Below, in pieces: positions 1 through 12,293 of a stretch of 64,000 bases of DNA (positions within the stretch are counted from its first letter, which is position 1; every line of letters starts with the position of its first letter). Location: the NCBI GenBank assembly GCA_030770425.1, contig JASJFT010000066.1, positions 124,001-188,000 of the forward strand, in the 5' to 3' direction. The notes below the pieces were generated by a model. The model did not search any database and was not told the DNA's origin. It saw nothing but the letters and a program-made list of their open reading frames with translations. This DNA is from Darksidea phi (Eukaryota; Ascomycota; Dothideomycetes; Pleosporales; Lentitheciaceae). Both the position numbers and the translations under genes were made by a program.

Positions 1-1148
1 CAACTAGACCGGGGATCTCTTGGAGGATTACGGGATCCGAGAAAAAGCTATCGTAGGACATTCGTTCGGTGGGCACGCGCTTGAGCAGGGCGCGGATGAG
101 GTTCTTCATTGCCCTACTAGCGACAAGACCCTCGGAGAATCTAATATGATCCTTGCGCTCTTCAATTTTGCGGAGAAGCTCAACATGGTTGTTTGCTCTA
201 AATGGCGGTCGAGCGCACATCATCTCGAACAAGACAGTTCCCACAGACCAGAGATCAGCCTCCGGGCCGTACTTCTCATAGCGTAGAATTTCCGGAGCCA
301 TGTACAAAGGAGAGCCGCAGAGGGTCTCGGCTAGGGATGTCGTTGGTAGTACTCTGGCGAAACCGAAATCAGCAATCTTTAGCATAGGTAAAGACTCAAC
401 ACCAGTAGCAGGAATCAGCGAGTTAGTATCGGCGGCTAATGGCATGCGCTCCAGGGTTCCGCTCTGCGAGTAGTAAAGTGTTGACGGATTAAGCAGTAGA
501 TTTTGTGGCTTGAGATCCCGGTGAATGTAATTCTTTGACCGCAGAAACTCGAGAGCGCTAGCCATCTGCTTTGCAAAGTGGCGCACAATCACTTCGTTCA
601 GACCCCCAATTGGCGGGTTCGGGTATTTCTCGATCATGCGCTGGGTCTGCGGGTGGTTCGCGAGATCGGTGCGCTTCTTGATGAACCCAGACAGATCTCC
701 AAGCTCGCAGAATTCCATTATGATGTGCATTCGTGACGGCGTCTCGTGACAGTCGATGAGGGCGACGATGTGGGCATGGTGCAGGCTACGCAGGATGGCG
801 ATCTCCGAGACTAAGTTGTCTTTGAGTTTCTTGTTCAGCTTGGTAACGTTGACCGATTTGATGGCAACGGATTGCCGCTTCTCCTATAAGATGACTCATA
901 TTAGAAATGTTCATCTCAAGTGACTTGGAATGAACCCAAACTAGGCATCTCTCATGGCCGCCACAGGATGGAAACTAGAGAAAGGGATCACATACAATGT
1001 GAATGCCCCGGTAGACCTCCGCAAAGCTCCCCTTGCCGATGTGATCCATGCGCTTGAACTGGCCGATGATCGGCTCCGACGACGACGACGTCTGGCTCGA
1101 TGTTGCCGACCTGCGCGGCCGCAGAGCGTTGTGAGGTGGAGTTGCCAT
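1..1148 (-). CDS. ATG1: Autophagy serine/threonine kinase Atg1, N-terminal part (runs off the left edge)
   Basis: Partial CDS, complement(<1..883, 996..1148). The one visible intron (884-995) has a GTATGT donor and closes in phase 0. After a short Ser/Arg-rich leader comes the kinase N-lobe: the glycine loop [12 protein letters not shown], the lysine motif VAIKSVN, and the Atg1-type [10 protein letters not shown] stretch. It continues with the catalytic loop [13 protein letters not shown], the DFG motif IADFGFAR, an APE-equivalent MAPEIL, and an RPPF motif. The kinase domain is almost complete; the linker and C-terminal MIT-type region lie outside the window. Atg1 is the kinase that starts autophagosome formation together with Atg13 and Atg17. 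I chose the ATG at 1148 because the leader is then the usual length for fungal Atg1; an in-frame upstream ATG at 1316 would add a low-complexity stretch. Family assignment is from the motif set and the KLNKKLKDN signature. Confidence 0.93.
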
Positions 1149-3235
1149 GATGGCGGCGCTGGACGACCAGCCGAGTCCTCGACCCTTCCCTCGGTGTATT
1201 GCCCAAGGTTCAGCTACCAACGAAGATGCGGATAGAGAGTGGGCGTGAGCACGTTGCACATGGGTTGTATAGCTGCGCAGAGAGAGCGTCGGGGGTGCGG
1301 CGGTTGAGTGCTGCACTGGGGAGCAGACTGGGCCGTTTGCGAGATGCGGCTCCGATTATAAGAGCAGTAGTTGCTGATTAGATAGCAGATAACGAGGATA
1401 TAGCGTCGTGGGTCGGAGGGGCGTGGGAGGGGGGGACGGGGGGAAAGTGCCTGAATGGCAGGCTGTTGCTGGGCCTCGAGGCGTGATAGGGTGGTCTATG
1501 GGAACGAGCGAGGGTGGCAGGCAGCCGGCGAGGAGCACTGGTGGACGTGAGCAACAAGGAGACGAGGGCGGGCGAGGGGAAAGAATAGAACAGCAAGCAC
1601 AGGAAGAGGAAGATAGAAAGTAAGTAGTTAGATAGCGCAGCGGGCGGAGGAGAGACCAGCTGCGGGCCTGTTGTTGGGTGGAGAGTCACTCACTGAGCTT
1701 CCAATGCGGACTAGCGCGGCGGCGATAACGGCGGTCGATAAGGCACAGGCACCACGCGTCGACGTGACCCGGCCATTCACTGACGAGTCGAGTCACAGAG
1801 AGCACTTGAGGGCCTATTCATCGCCATAGCTTTGTAATTATCTTCGGCGTCTCTCTCCTGGTCTCTCTCTCTCTAATACTTCGTCTCATGGCACGCATCC
1901 TCGTGCACCCGCCGGCCACACCCCGCGCCCGTTAGACAGCGCCATGTCATCTGATGCCACTCCGCGAACAATGACGACCATTGCGCCCTGTGCCACTCTG
2001 CCCCCCTCGCGTCAGCCCTCAGACAGGCATCAAAAGACCCCTCATACCGCCCCAGCCGATCGCATCAGAAGCTGCCGCATCCAGACAGCTCGAATACGAC
2101 GGGCTTGCTCGTTGCGGCAGCCTGGAGAGGAACCCGCCAATCACACGTCTTCCCGCAGACCATGCAGAGGTGCCGCCGCCCTGCATGCCTCGCCCTCCTA
2201 TCGATAACCGCATCGTGGAGTAATTCTCACGCCTGTTCCGCTATCGCTCTTTTAGGCGGTCCAGCACACCCTCACGGGAGTCGCCAAGTCGCGACAGCTT
2301 CCGACAGTGGTCTGCGGGAATTTGTCGTTAGGCCATGCTATAGCTTCCCTATAACTGCGGAAACCTGTCGTTAGACGCACCATGCCATGCTTGCAAATCG
2401 CAATGTCGTCATCCCGTCGCGAGATGCAAGCACCAGCCCAGTCCGTTTGAAACACTGGACGCAACTGAGGCTCCGCCTCTCGCCGAGCCTCGCGCCGAGT
2501 GCGGGTGACATGTCACTTGTACCGCGACGGCACGGGGTGACAAGGCAAACGCGCACAGGACAGGTACACCGGCGCTGACCCATCCACGTCACGTACGCCG
2601 CCAAAAACCGACTCTCTTCAAAATATTTATTGAAATTCGTCACCATTTCCGTGGAGTTTGATACTTTTATGGCACACGTGACGTGGGTACTAAGACAGAT
2701 GACATGGCGCTATTTGATCAACGTTCGCGTCATTCTCTCAACGGCCCTTGTAGTTCAGGAACTAAGATTATAATATTGTCATCGAAAAATCCCACTTTGA
2801 TTTAGTAGGGCTTCCTTTAAGCATAGTCGCTACGCAAAGCAATCTACTACTTTAAACACATCTGTAAGAACTACTAACTTTCCTCTCTTTATCTTGAACT
2901 TTCACGTTTTTCACGTTTTTCATCTTTACTTTCCTTTTTCTATACTTTATACAAGTGTATATTACTTCTACTAGCTGCCTTTGTACTTTGACTATACTTT
3001 ACTACTTGAATTTTCTTATCTTGATTTCCTTTTTTGAACTCCAGTCCTGAAAAGTTATCCCACTACTCGTTGAGCCGCCTTCATAGGAAGCTAGCCTACT
3101 TAACGCTTAGACCATCTATATACGGGTAACATCGTTTCAGATGTACTTTGTACATTTCGTCCGGATACAGATCGCTCAACTTCCGCTTCTTACTCTCTAA
3201 ACCAAACGCTCTTCTAGGCTAACGCTTCAGGCATC
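1149..3235. other. Intergenic region, no gene seen
   Basis: About 2.1 kb upstream of ATG1 and downstream of the next gene. It holds a CT-dinucleotide run near 1849-1875 that could be part of the ATG1 promoter. Between 2630 and 3080 it becomes AT-rich and pyrimidine-biased, with a tandem tttcacgttt-type motif near 2900-2920. Small reading frames here show no recognisable domain or codon pattern and look like chance ORFs. Confidence 0.6.
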
Positions 3236-5115
3236 TTATCCTCCAAATGAAGGAAAGTCCCCACTCCACGTACTCCACGTAGCCGCGAACGCACTGCTTT
3301 CTAAATATGCCAACGTCCTGAACGTCTCCACGAGAATCGCGAACCGACATATCGTAAATACAGCCATAGCAAGTCCAAACAAGGTCCCCTGCAAGCTCAC
3401 TCTTACCCCCTTAACAGTTATCGCTCTCGCAACCATCCAAAACGGCAATAACGCAATGTTGACCGTGATCAGTATAAGTGGAAGGACAGTGATAACGAGA
3501 GAAGATATGCGCCATATCCAGAGTTCGGGAATGGATGGGAAGTGGAAGTTCCACGCGAGGAGGTGAAGAGAGCCAAAGAGGGATGCGGAGATGGTGGATG
3601 CGACACCGAAAATCATGACTTGGTCGACGTTAGGGAGGCATTTGTGAACCGAGTTGTCGGGGATGCAGTGTACCCTGCGACGAGGGCCATAGAGAAAGCA
3701 GCCGTTGCTTGCGATAATGTGCATTTCCTCGGCCGTGGGATACCGCACTGCCTGAATATACATGGGCATAACGATGTCCTTTGGCTTCGAAAGCTGCAAA
3801 ATGTATGTAACAACTGAGCAAGCTGCCGCCGCTAACACGGCGATTTCGAGTTGCGATGTAGCAAGTCCCTCCGTAGCACGACCAATGAGCTGAATGATGA
3901 ACCAGAGCAGCTGGGTTGCTGCTAGCGCTTTTACGAGGAAATCACTCTTACTTTGGTCTGCGATATCGTCTTCGGTAACATCTGGTAGCTTCTCGATGAG
4001 ACCCATCTCACGGCAAAGGTATATCTGCTCAGCGTCCAATGGCCAGGTGTCTGTCTGCAGAATGGCCACAGATTCAAACCAGCCTTTGGAGTAGAGGTAG
4101 GGCACGTCGCTCTCTGGAATGCGAACTTTCTGACATATGGCGGTATTCTGTTCGCTCTGTTTCCAGTTGGTAATACCGCACGGCCTCGCACTAGCTTTGA
4201 ACCAATCTATTGGTCCTTGCAAGTCGAATTCTGGAGGTAGCATTTTCTCTCCCTCGGCGTGGGTTGCCGTCCTCTCGGGAGCGATATACATGGCGGATTG
4301 TGTGAGTGCTCTACTAATAGGCGATGTTGCTGAAGGGGGCGTGACACCGGTGTGAGCATGTCTCAAGTCGCTACGTAGCGTTCCTTTCCTCGGAAGTGGA
4401 TTCGGCATCGTAGCAGCCCTGCTCATGGGCGCAGCTCTATCCGAAAGCTGCCTCTCTTCTGTGCTCTTTGGTATTTCTTGCACCGTCTCAAGTATCTTGT
4501 TCTCTCCGTTTGAGGTTTGCAGGTCATCAGCAAATCTCAAACACCATCCTCCCAAGTTCGCGAAAAAGCCATGGCCGACACCCCACTCAACGCCATCCTG
4601 CTCCGCGTACTTAGCCATTCTCTTTTTGCTGTACCCTGCAGACCACCGGTCTACCATGGCTTTACCCATTAGGATTTCAGGCGCCACCAAAGTAATCAGC
4701 ATCCACTTGGTCTTGCGCCACAGTAGGTAGAACGAGCGACGCCGCTTCTGCGAGGAGGTACGAGCTTGAACTTGCATGGGCAAGTTCAAGTGAAGAACCG
4801 ACCAGGTGCATAGAAGAGTGATGGTGAGGGAAGACTTTCAGCTGTTAGCTTCAGTTATATCTCTGATCCGCGGTGGAATTTGAAGAAAAGGCAAAGAAAG
4901 GAGCATACCCAAATGATGTCCGTCGTAGTTCGTAAACTATTGCCGCCCACATAGTTTACGCCCTCGGGTGGGGAATCGCACGTAGGCTCCCATGACTTCA
5001 TTTTGAAGCCGGTAAATGTCTTGATGTTACAAAGGGTAAGCGCGAGCGTGAGCCAAAGAACAGGGTCGTAGGGCTGGAGGCGCATACACCCGAAAAACCG
5101 CAGCTTTGTTATCAT
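3236..5115 (-). CDS. Uncharacterised fungal multi-pass membrane protein
   Basis: complement(3236..4834, 4909..5115), about 601 residues. The 74-nt intron (GTATGC...AAG) joins TDIIW to SSLTITLLCTWSVLHLN in phase 0. That join recreates the N-terminal signature of a large, uncharacterised Pezizomycotina membrane-protein family: D-I-[IL]-W followed by LCTWSVLHLN, then a conserved WML-x4-APE motif (WMLITLVAPEILMGKA). A central soluble stretch of about 200 residues follows. Then come at least five hydrophobic segments in the C-terminal half (around FLVKALAATQLLWFIIQLIG, a VVTYIL segment, VMIFGVASTISASLFGS, VITVLPLILITVNIALL, FGLAMAVFTICRFAILV). The function of this family is not known. The exact start is uncertain: ATG at 5115 gives an N-terminal hydrophobic segment, and ATGs at 5074 or about 5001 are alternatives. 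Confidence 0.75.
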
Positions 5116-5825
5116 AAGGAGTGTAGAACGCGAAACCTGCAGTTGGAGAAGAGACGTCTGATGAAGTGTTCGGAAAATGGCCCCCACACCACGTGATACC
5201 CATCCATGTCGCTGTGAGGGCTGTGAGACAGACCGCGGTCTTATTGGATACCGCAGACTTGGCATATAAATTTCACCCACTACATACATTCCATAGTTCA
5301 GGATGTAACGTACAGAAGAAACGGCACTGTCTCACGAGTACGGCGTAGTTTGTATACTCTGAGTCACAAAAACTTTCTCTTCTTTATCGAACAGTGACAT
5401 GAGCCTCAAATAATCATCTGCAAGCCACAGCCACTCATACACTAACCACTAGCAACCATGTACTCATGCAAATCTGACTCCCACTACATATATTCGTCGT
5501 GCGTACATTACCCGAATCCAAGCCCACTCTTTTGTAAATATGTACAAGACACGAGTCATCCTTCACCACGCCGAATCCTACCACCTAAGCTCCTAACCCC
5601 TTCAATCTGATCCGATGGAATGAACACCACCACGCCATCGCTAAAACGCCAAGTGCAAACTACAAAACATGCAAAGACCAAACGAGAGGAGAGCGACATA
5701 CCGCCAAGCCATTCACGAAAGGAGCTCTAACATCGTACACCTTACACCACACGCTCAAATGCGGGGAGAGCAAGATAAGATGCCTAGACCCAAAGCCACA
5801 CTATCTACCTACTGTAGATATCCAC
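5116..5825. other. Intergenic region between the membrane-protein gene and SEC59
   Basis: About 700 bases covering the promoter of the upstream-lying gene on the minus strand and the 3' side of SEC59. No gene, repeat or RNA structure is recognisable. Confidence 0.55.
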
Positions 5826-8665
5826 TTAAAGCCCCACCCCCCTAACAAGCACCCAAAGCACCACAGGCACAATAACATTATCATTACCCCCCGTAAGCAC
5901 AGCCTCTTCCAAGCTCGCACCCACGGCACAAACCCCCGCTTTACCCAGCACCACCATGCCAGCGCTCACCCACTCCAGCACCCCCCTTTCAACCCTTTCA
6001 CCCCAACCAAGCGCAAGCCACGCTTTGCCAAAGACGAGGCCAATCGTAACAGCGACGGCGAAAGCAAGCGAGCCCTCGAGTGACTTGCCGCCGGCCCACG
6101 GCCACTTTCTGCGTCCGTAGCGACGGCCGATAAGGGAGGCTGCTGCATCGCCCATGCCGACGCAGACTACGCCGGCAATCATACTAACGTCTCTACTTGT
6201 GACCTCCCAACCTTGCCAAGGTTCATCACCTGTGTGCTTAATACCGGCGAGGGAGAGCCAGAGGGGGATTGCACAGCCGATGAGCAGGAAGATGTGTGAG
6301 ACTACGACAGGGCCTCTCAGGTCCCTGCCGTCTACATATGGCGTGAGGAAGCTGGCGATGGGTCCGGAGAGTGGGGGAAGTTGAGAGGCGCGGATGAGGT
6401 CGAGGAGGAGGAAGATGGCTAGGACGATGGCGAGGGCGAGCGAGATGAAACAAGGGTCGACGTAGATGGTGGGAAGGAGCATGGCAACCATCATGCCATG
6501 GAAGACTTTGCGGCGGGTGTCGACCTCGACGAAGGTGATGCTTAAGACGATGAGGAGGCCTATTGCGATGATACTGATGCAGTATGCGCAGAGGAGGAGA
6601 CGCACGCTTGCCGCACCGATTACGGCGCGTCGAAGGTATTCGGCAATAGGAAGGTGTTCGGCGGTGCCATCTGGGTCGAGCATGGGGGGTAGAGCGATCC
6701 ACCAGTTCAAATCCCAATTGAAAACTTCAAAACGGAGGCGCTGTATGTTGCCGAAGAGATAGCCGATTGCCCAGCCAAAGGGCTCGTGGTCGTTGAGAGC
6801 GTATTTGCCAATCACATAGCGAATAGGTCCCAGTATTAACGCGACGACTACGAAGTAGAAGTAGGCAGCATACATCCATTTTCTGACGGCTGCTTGCGTT
6901 GGTGTTAGGGCAAGGAAAGATTGCGCTACGGATTTTGCTCGTCTTCGGTGGTGCAGAGTCTGCTGAGATGCATGGTTTTGCGATGGGAGACTCGGTAGCG
7001 TGTTCCGTCTCCTAGGAAGTGAGGTCGGCGAATCTGCTCTCCTCTTAGGTTTCTGGAAGCTGGTCTCCTTCGACTCAACGGCCGATTGTATCTCCCCACC
7101 ATTTGTAGTGATATTACTGTCCTTCAATGCGTCCACGATATTTAATTTCAGGTTCTTCGCTTTCTTCAGAGGATTTAGGATGGGATAGTCGTCCTCGTCG
7201 GCATCACTGTCCGAGATGGCGCGACTGGCACTATGCGATCGATTGGGCTTCAAGCTCTGATTAAGCTTCTGCAGAAATGACTGGCGTGCTTTGATGATGT
7301 GTCCGACGCGCCGGAATCTCCAGCGCGGAATGCGTGCGAGCGCAACTCCCCACTTGAGCACCTTGCCGCACAGTACAAAGACGCCCACGCCTCCAAGCCA
7401 TAAAAGAGTCCTGATAATACTTGCTTGGGGCGAATCGGCGAACAGAAGGAGGTTGATCAATCCAGCAGAAAGAAGATGCAGCTCCGCAGGAAGCAAGCTG
7501 GTTGTGGTGAGGTAATGTAGCGGAGGAAGTAGTGCTTGGTGTAATGGGAACAGGGTGACCAGTATCTCAGGATGTAGGCCTTGATCCGGCGGGGGTAGTT
7601 TGAGCTTGTATGGTATCGACGCAAAGAGCTTTGAAGGTAGGTCCGTATTTTCAGAAGCTACTAGGGGTAGTATGGAAAGGAGCCAGTGAACAGTCGAATA
7701 ACCAAGCGGAGACGTTCCATACGGGATGAGTTGTGGTGGCAATGCGGCCAACCCAAGCAAAATGTTGGGTAGCAAAGGCTTTTGAAATGACGAAAACAGA
7801 GAAATGGATATTAAAACAGGTATTATGGCGGGGTATAATATTGGTGCAGGATCAAAGGCTGCCGGTATACGTATGCGTTGCCTGAATCGTAGGGTCCATC
7901 GAGGTTCTCGTCTCCATGAATAGTAGACAAGTCTGACGGGATAAAGGGCCAGGACACCTCCCATAACCAAGACGTGTGTGAGCAGGTCTGCTAAGAGCCA
8001 TTTAGCATTCCACAACATTCTCATCGCGTATCATACACACCTCTGTGCCATTGTAGCAGCTTTCCCCAGCAGCTGCACCCGCTCACAGCTAGTATGCCAA
8101 TCGCTCCCAGCAAAGCCGTCTCCGTCGTCCTCCGCACCATCTCATTGCGCCGCCTCTTCAAGTACTTTTGCCTTGCCGCCTTTGCTTCCGCATCAGTCGG
8201 AGATGGTTCCCCGCTGCGTAACCCCTCCTTCCTAGGTCGAAAGTATTCCGAGATCTTGCGCCCGTCTTCATCCACCTGCGAGGGCGTTAAAAGAGGGCTT
8301 GCTTCGCCACCTAGGCCCTTTCGCGCTCCATCACGCAATCCCTTATGCGGCCGCAGTGGGGGCGCGGGAAGTGCTTTTATGAGCCCATAGCCCTCGTCAT
8401 CTGCCTCCGTACCGCTGTCGCTCGGCGATTGCGATTGTTTCCTGCGGGTTCTCCCATCTTCGTCTGATAATGTACGGCTGGGGGGCTGTGGGTTGGTACG
8501 CGGAAAGTCATTGCTCGAGCATGCGGTGGATCCCTGCGGGCTGCGCAATTCGTGCTTGCGGCGATGGTATGGATGCGGGGAGCGGCGGAATAGTTCGAGT
8601 GACTCGATTTCTGGGGTGGTGGGTGGCTGAAGCTGTGCGTCTGGAGGCTCTGGCTCCTGCGCCAT
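5826..8665 (-). CDS. SEC59: Dolichol kinase
   Basis: complement(5826..7990, 8041..8665), about 929 residues. The 50-nt intron (GTGTGT...TTAG, branch-like TGCTAAAT) joins LLQWHR to ADLLTHVLVM in phase 1. The N-terminal ~190 residues are hydrophilic, acidic and proline-rich and are followed by many membrane segments. The C-terminal third has the signature of CTP-dependent polyprenol kinases: VDTRRKVFHGMM, then VCVGMGDAAASLIGRRYG, then WAGGKSLEGS. The enzyme phosphorylates dolichol in the ER membrane to give dolichyl phosphate, the carrier for N-glycosylation, O-mannosylation and GPI anchors. The protein is much longer than yeast Sec59 (519 residues) because of the N-terminal extension and a basic loop around residues 440-560; both are common in filamentous ascomycetes. 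Confidence 0.92.
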
Positions 8666-9236
8666 GTTGGCCGCGGGAGGAATTTGTTAAAGAAAGCAAC
8701 GGAAGTCTCAATTCCAGGGCGGTAGCGGGTAGTGGACGCAGGGAGTGGAATAAAGCGAGAAGCTGCTGAAATGGGACATATCCGAAGGAGACCGTGACAT
8801 GCCGACCCATGGAATACGAGGCTTAACTAGAGACTCTCACATGTTGGGACATTCGGCGTTGAGGCCGCTGACGTTGCCGTTGAGGGATGCGCAGTAACTG
8901 GCAGGGATGCAGCTGCACCCTTGCCGAGCCTTGCGAGCAGTAAGCATCTTAACTCCAAGACAACAACCAAACATGATCGCCATGAGCTGTCACGGAGGGA
9001 AAATTAATGGCAGAGACCATACAAAGAACGTAACTGAGCCGCATCTGGGCTGCTAAGAATCACGGCATTCGTACATGGTATAAGCGAACAGGTACCGAAT
9101 AGCTCGTTCCCGATTCAAGAGACAACACAATTGTAGTGGTGATATTTTTACTTCTTTATCTTACATACATCTACACCGATGTCCCCGTTATGGGAAAAGC
9201 GTAAATGGTGTTTGTCTTCCACCACCTCACGTCTTT
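8666..9236. other. Intergenic region between SEC59 promoter and aminopeptidase 3' end
   Basis: About 570 bases. The left part is the SEC59 promoter/5'UTR; the right part is the 3' flank of the aminopeptidase gene. No gene is seen. Confidence 0.55.
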
Positions 9237-11987
9237 CTATAGGTACTTGTTCTCCTTCAGCCAAGCCTTTACGTCCTCTGAGTCTCGATCTATCCAAGCC
9301 GCCTTCGCGGTGATAGCATCGAGACTCTGGGCAAGCGCCTTGTCAAAGCCCTTAGTGCTCTTCTCGGCGAAGAAGGCCTCAATATCTTTAATGTGTTCTT
9401 GCCTCGTGAAGCTAGAAGTAGTGATGGAGACAACGGAGCTCAGCATGCTCAAGCTGGGTGGCAGCCTCTTTTCCAGCTCCGCCCAGTTATCCTTAACCCA
9501 AACCCACAAGGCTTTGATGCCCTCTGGGTGAGTTCGCAGAGAAGATATAGGAAGGTAGATATCCTGCGCCTTGACGTCATCGCTGAGAGACAACGCGAGA
9601 GTGCGCTGGATCAATTCAGGGGACTTTGCGCGGCCCAGATAACGCATGGCCGTGTTGCGCTCATCGCTCGTCTTGGCGTTAAGGGCTTGGTCGAGAACGA
9701 CATCGTACTGAGAATAATCAGCATTGGCTCGTCTGTGTGAGAACTTTAAGACTTACCTCTTCCTTGCCACCATTGCTCAAGACGATGGCGTACACGCTGC
9801 CGCGGAGATTGGGATGAATGGCCGAACTGTCACCGCCCTTGAACTTGTTGAACATGTCAAAAGCTGCCTTTACGATGGTCTCGTCATTTGCAACACCAGC
9901 TGTTCCAAACATCATAGCCTTGAACTGCTGCTCGAGATGACCATCATTCCCGGTGAAGGTCCATCCTAGTTCGTGCGCTTTGCCTTGGGTGAGCTTTAAC
10001 TGGAACATCTTCAACGCATCCTTGACTGCTTGGTCTTCGAACTGCCACGCGGAGCGTAGCACGCCGATGCGGTTGCCGATCTCCTGCCATACCACAAACT
10101 CCGACTCGTTCTTGAAACTGTCAAGGAGGGAAAGGATGCCTGATGTCTTCTGATATCCAGAAGCTGCCAAAGCGCCTGCGTCAGCGATCATGCCAGCCCT
10201 ATCCTCCACGGTAAGGAGGCCTTCCTTAGCGGCGAGTCCCAACTTTCGCAAACGCTCGGGAGAGTACGATGTCCGGTACAATCCGGAGTGGTCGGCATTG
10301 AGCTTGAAGAAGTCTGTGTCCTTCAGTTTGAAATCCGCCTCACGAGAGGTGAGGGCCAAATCGTGGTCAACACCGTCCTTAGTGCGCAGGCCGAGGAAAA
10401 TGGGATATATTGTCTGGTCTTCTTCCGGCTTCACGTCAGCAGTGCGAAGGAAGCGATTCTGTTTGAGATGGATAGAGTTGGACCCTTCGGTGACGGTAAC
10501 GACAGGAAAGCCGACATGCTTAGTCCAAATATCCATGACCTTCTCGACATCTTTACCGCTTGCGTCGCTTAGCGCTGCCCAGAGATCACCGGTTTGAGTG
10601 TTGCCGAAAGCGTGCTTCTTGAGGTACCTCCGGATACCCTCCATGAATGTCTCCTCGCCAAGATATTTGGAAATCATGCGCAAGACGCAGGACCCTTTGG
10701 AGTACGAGATGGCATCGAAGATCTGGTTGATCTCGTCTGCGCGCTTGACGGGCACCTCGATGGGATGACTGCTGCGCAGGGAGTCGAGCGATAAGGCGGA
10801 GGCGAGATTGTCGGTAACGTACCCCTCCCAGACCTTCCAATCGGGGTAGAAGACGTTGCAGGAGTACCAAGACATCCATGTCGCGAAACCCTCGTTAAGC
10901 CACAGGCCGTCCCAGAAATCCATGGTGACTAGATTGCCGAACCACTGATGCGCAAGCTCATGTTGCACAGTCTCGGCTACTCGCTGTTTGACAGACGCCC
11001 CGCTGACCTTCTCATCGATGAGCAAATCGACAACACGGTACGTGACAAGACCCCAGTTCTCCATTGCCCCAGCGCTGAAGTCGGGAATTGCAATCATGTC
11101 CATCTTTGGCAGAGGGAAGGGGCTTGCAAAGGTTTTCTCATAGAAATCCAAAGTCTTAGCCGCAAGCTCTAGCGAGAACCGTCCGTGCTCGATATCGCGG
11201 TCCTTGGGAGCATACACTCGCACAGGCACCCGGAAGCTGTTGGTTTCGATGTAGTTGAGCTCTCCGATAACAAATGCCAAGAGGTACGTGGACATGAGCG
11301 GGGTCTTGGAGAAAGTAACGGCCTTGCGCTTGCCGCCGGTGATCTTGGAGTCCACCGGCTTCTCAGACGCTACATCCATGTTGCTCAGGCACGTCATCTT
11401 GTCGTCCGCAACCAATGTGACAGTGAACTCTGCCTTCAGCGCCGGCTCGTCGAAGCAAGGGAACGCGCGGCGGGCATCCGTCGGCTCCATCTGCGAGGTG
11501 GCCATCCACGTGGTCGAGCCGTCGGCGGCCTTGAAGGACGAGCGGTAGAAGCCCGCCATGTTGTCGTTCAGTGTGCCCGTGAAGGTCAGGGTGAGGGCGG
11601 CTTTCGACCCGCCGGGGAGGGTCTGGTCGAAGCTGACCTTGGTCGTCTGCGCATCTTGGTCGTGGGCAAGGGCCGGGGAGCTCGAGATGACCTGTTCGCC
11701 CGAGGTAACCTTCGCTGAGTGGACCTTGAGATCGATGGTGTTTAGGGTAATCGAGGTGGAGTCTTCGACCACATCCAACCTGGGTCGGTTAGCAAACACA
11801 GCACAATTGGGCGTCAGAATGCAATTGCCTACTGAATGGTCACCGAGCCGTCGTAGGTGAACTTGTCGAAGTCGGGCTCCAGCGTCAGGGCATAGTGGAC
11901 GGGCTTCACGTTGGTGGGGAGCACCTCGCGGGCCTGAGTGATGTCCATGGCGGCGGAGGGGCTGTCTGCGCCAAGGTGTCTGCACAT
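9237..11987 (-). CDS. APE2: M1-family zinc aminopeptidase (Ape2/Aap1, puromycin-sensitive type)
   Basis: complement(9237..9707, 9757..11779, 11833..11987), 882 residues; introns of 49 and 53 nt close in phases 0 and 2. The protein opens with EVLPTNVKPVHYALTLEPDF, the standard start of fungal M1 enzymes. The substrate-binding GAMENWG lies near residue 285, and the zinc site HELAHQWFGN with downstream NEGFA (HExxH-18-E) near residue 325. The C-terminal helical ERAP1-like domain is complete (YDVVLDQAL to the end). These enzymes remove N-terminal residues from peptides in the cytosol or, in yeast Ape2, also in the periplasm and mitochondria. The ATG at 11987 (MCRHLG...) matches the start used in most fungal relatives. 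The frame stays open upstream to an ATG at 12293, which would add a basic presequence-like extension (see findings). Confidence 0.95.
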
Positions 11988-12293
11988 GTTTCTGCGGTGG
12001 GAGCAGTGTCGAACGGGTATGGTGGTAGGGTGTCGAGCGGGAGGGGACCGGCGAGGGGCAGAATGTTGGAGCGTCTGGAGGGTCTGGTTTCGGGAGGTGG
12101 GGTATATCAAGGGCTCCGCTAGGCCTGACACCGCCGCGTTCAGGAGGGAGCGACGGGTGTAGAGCGCTGGTCGCCATGCGCGGCTTCGAGCGGTGACGGT
12201 AGCTCGTGGTGAAAACGCCCTGCAGCTGATGGTGGCGAATGATGCACCCCGGCTCGCGCTCTGCAACGCTCCATACTGCCTGAACAAGTGCAT

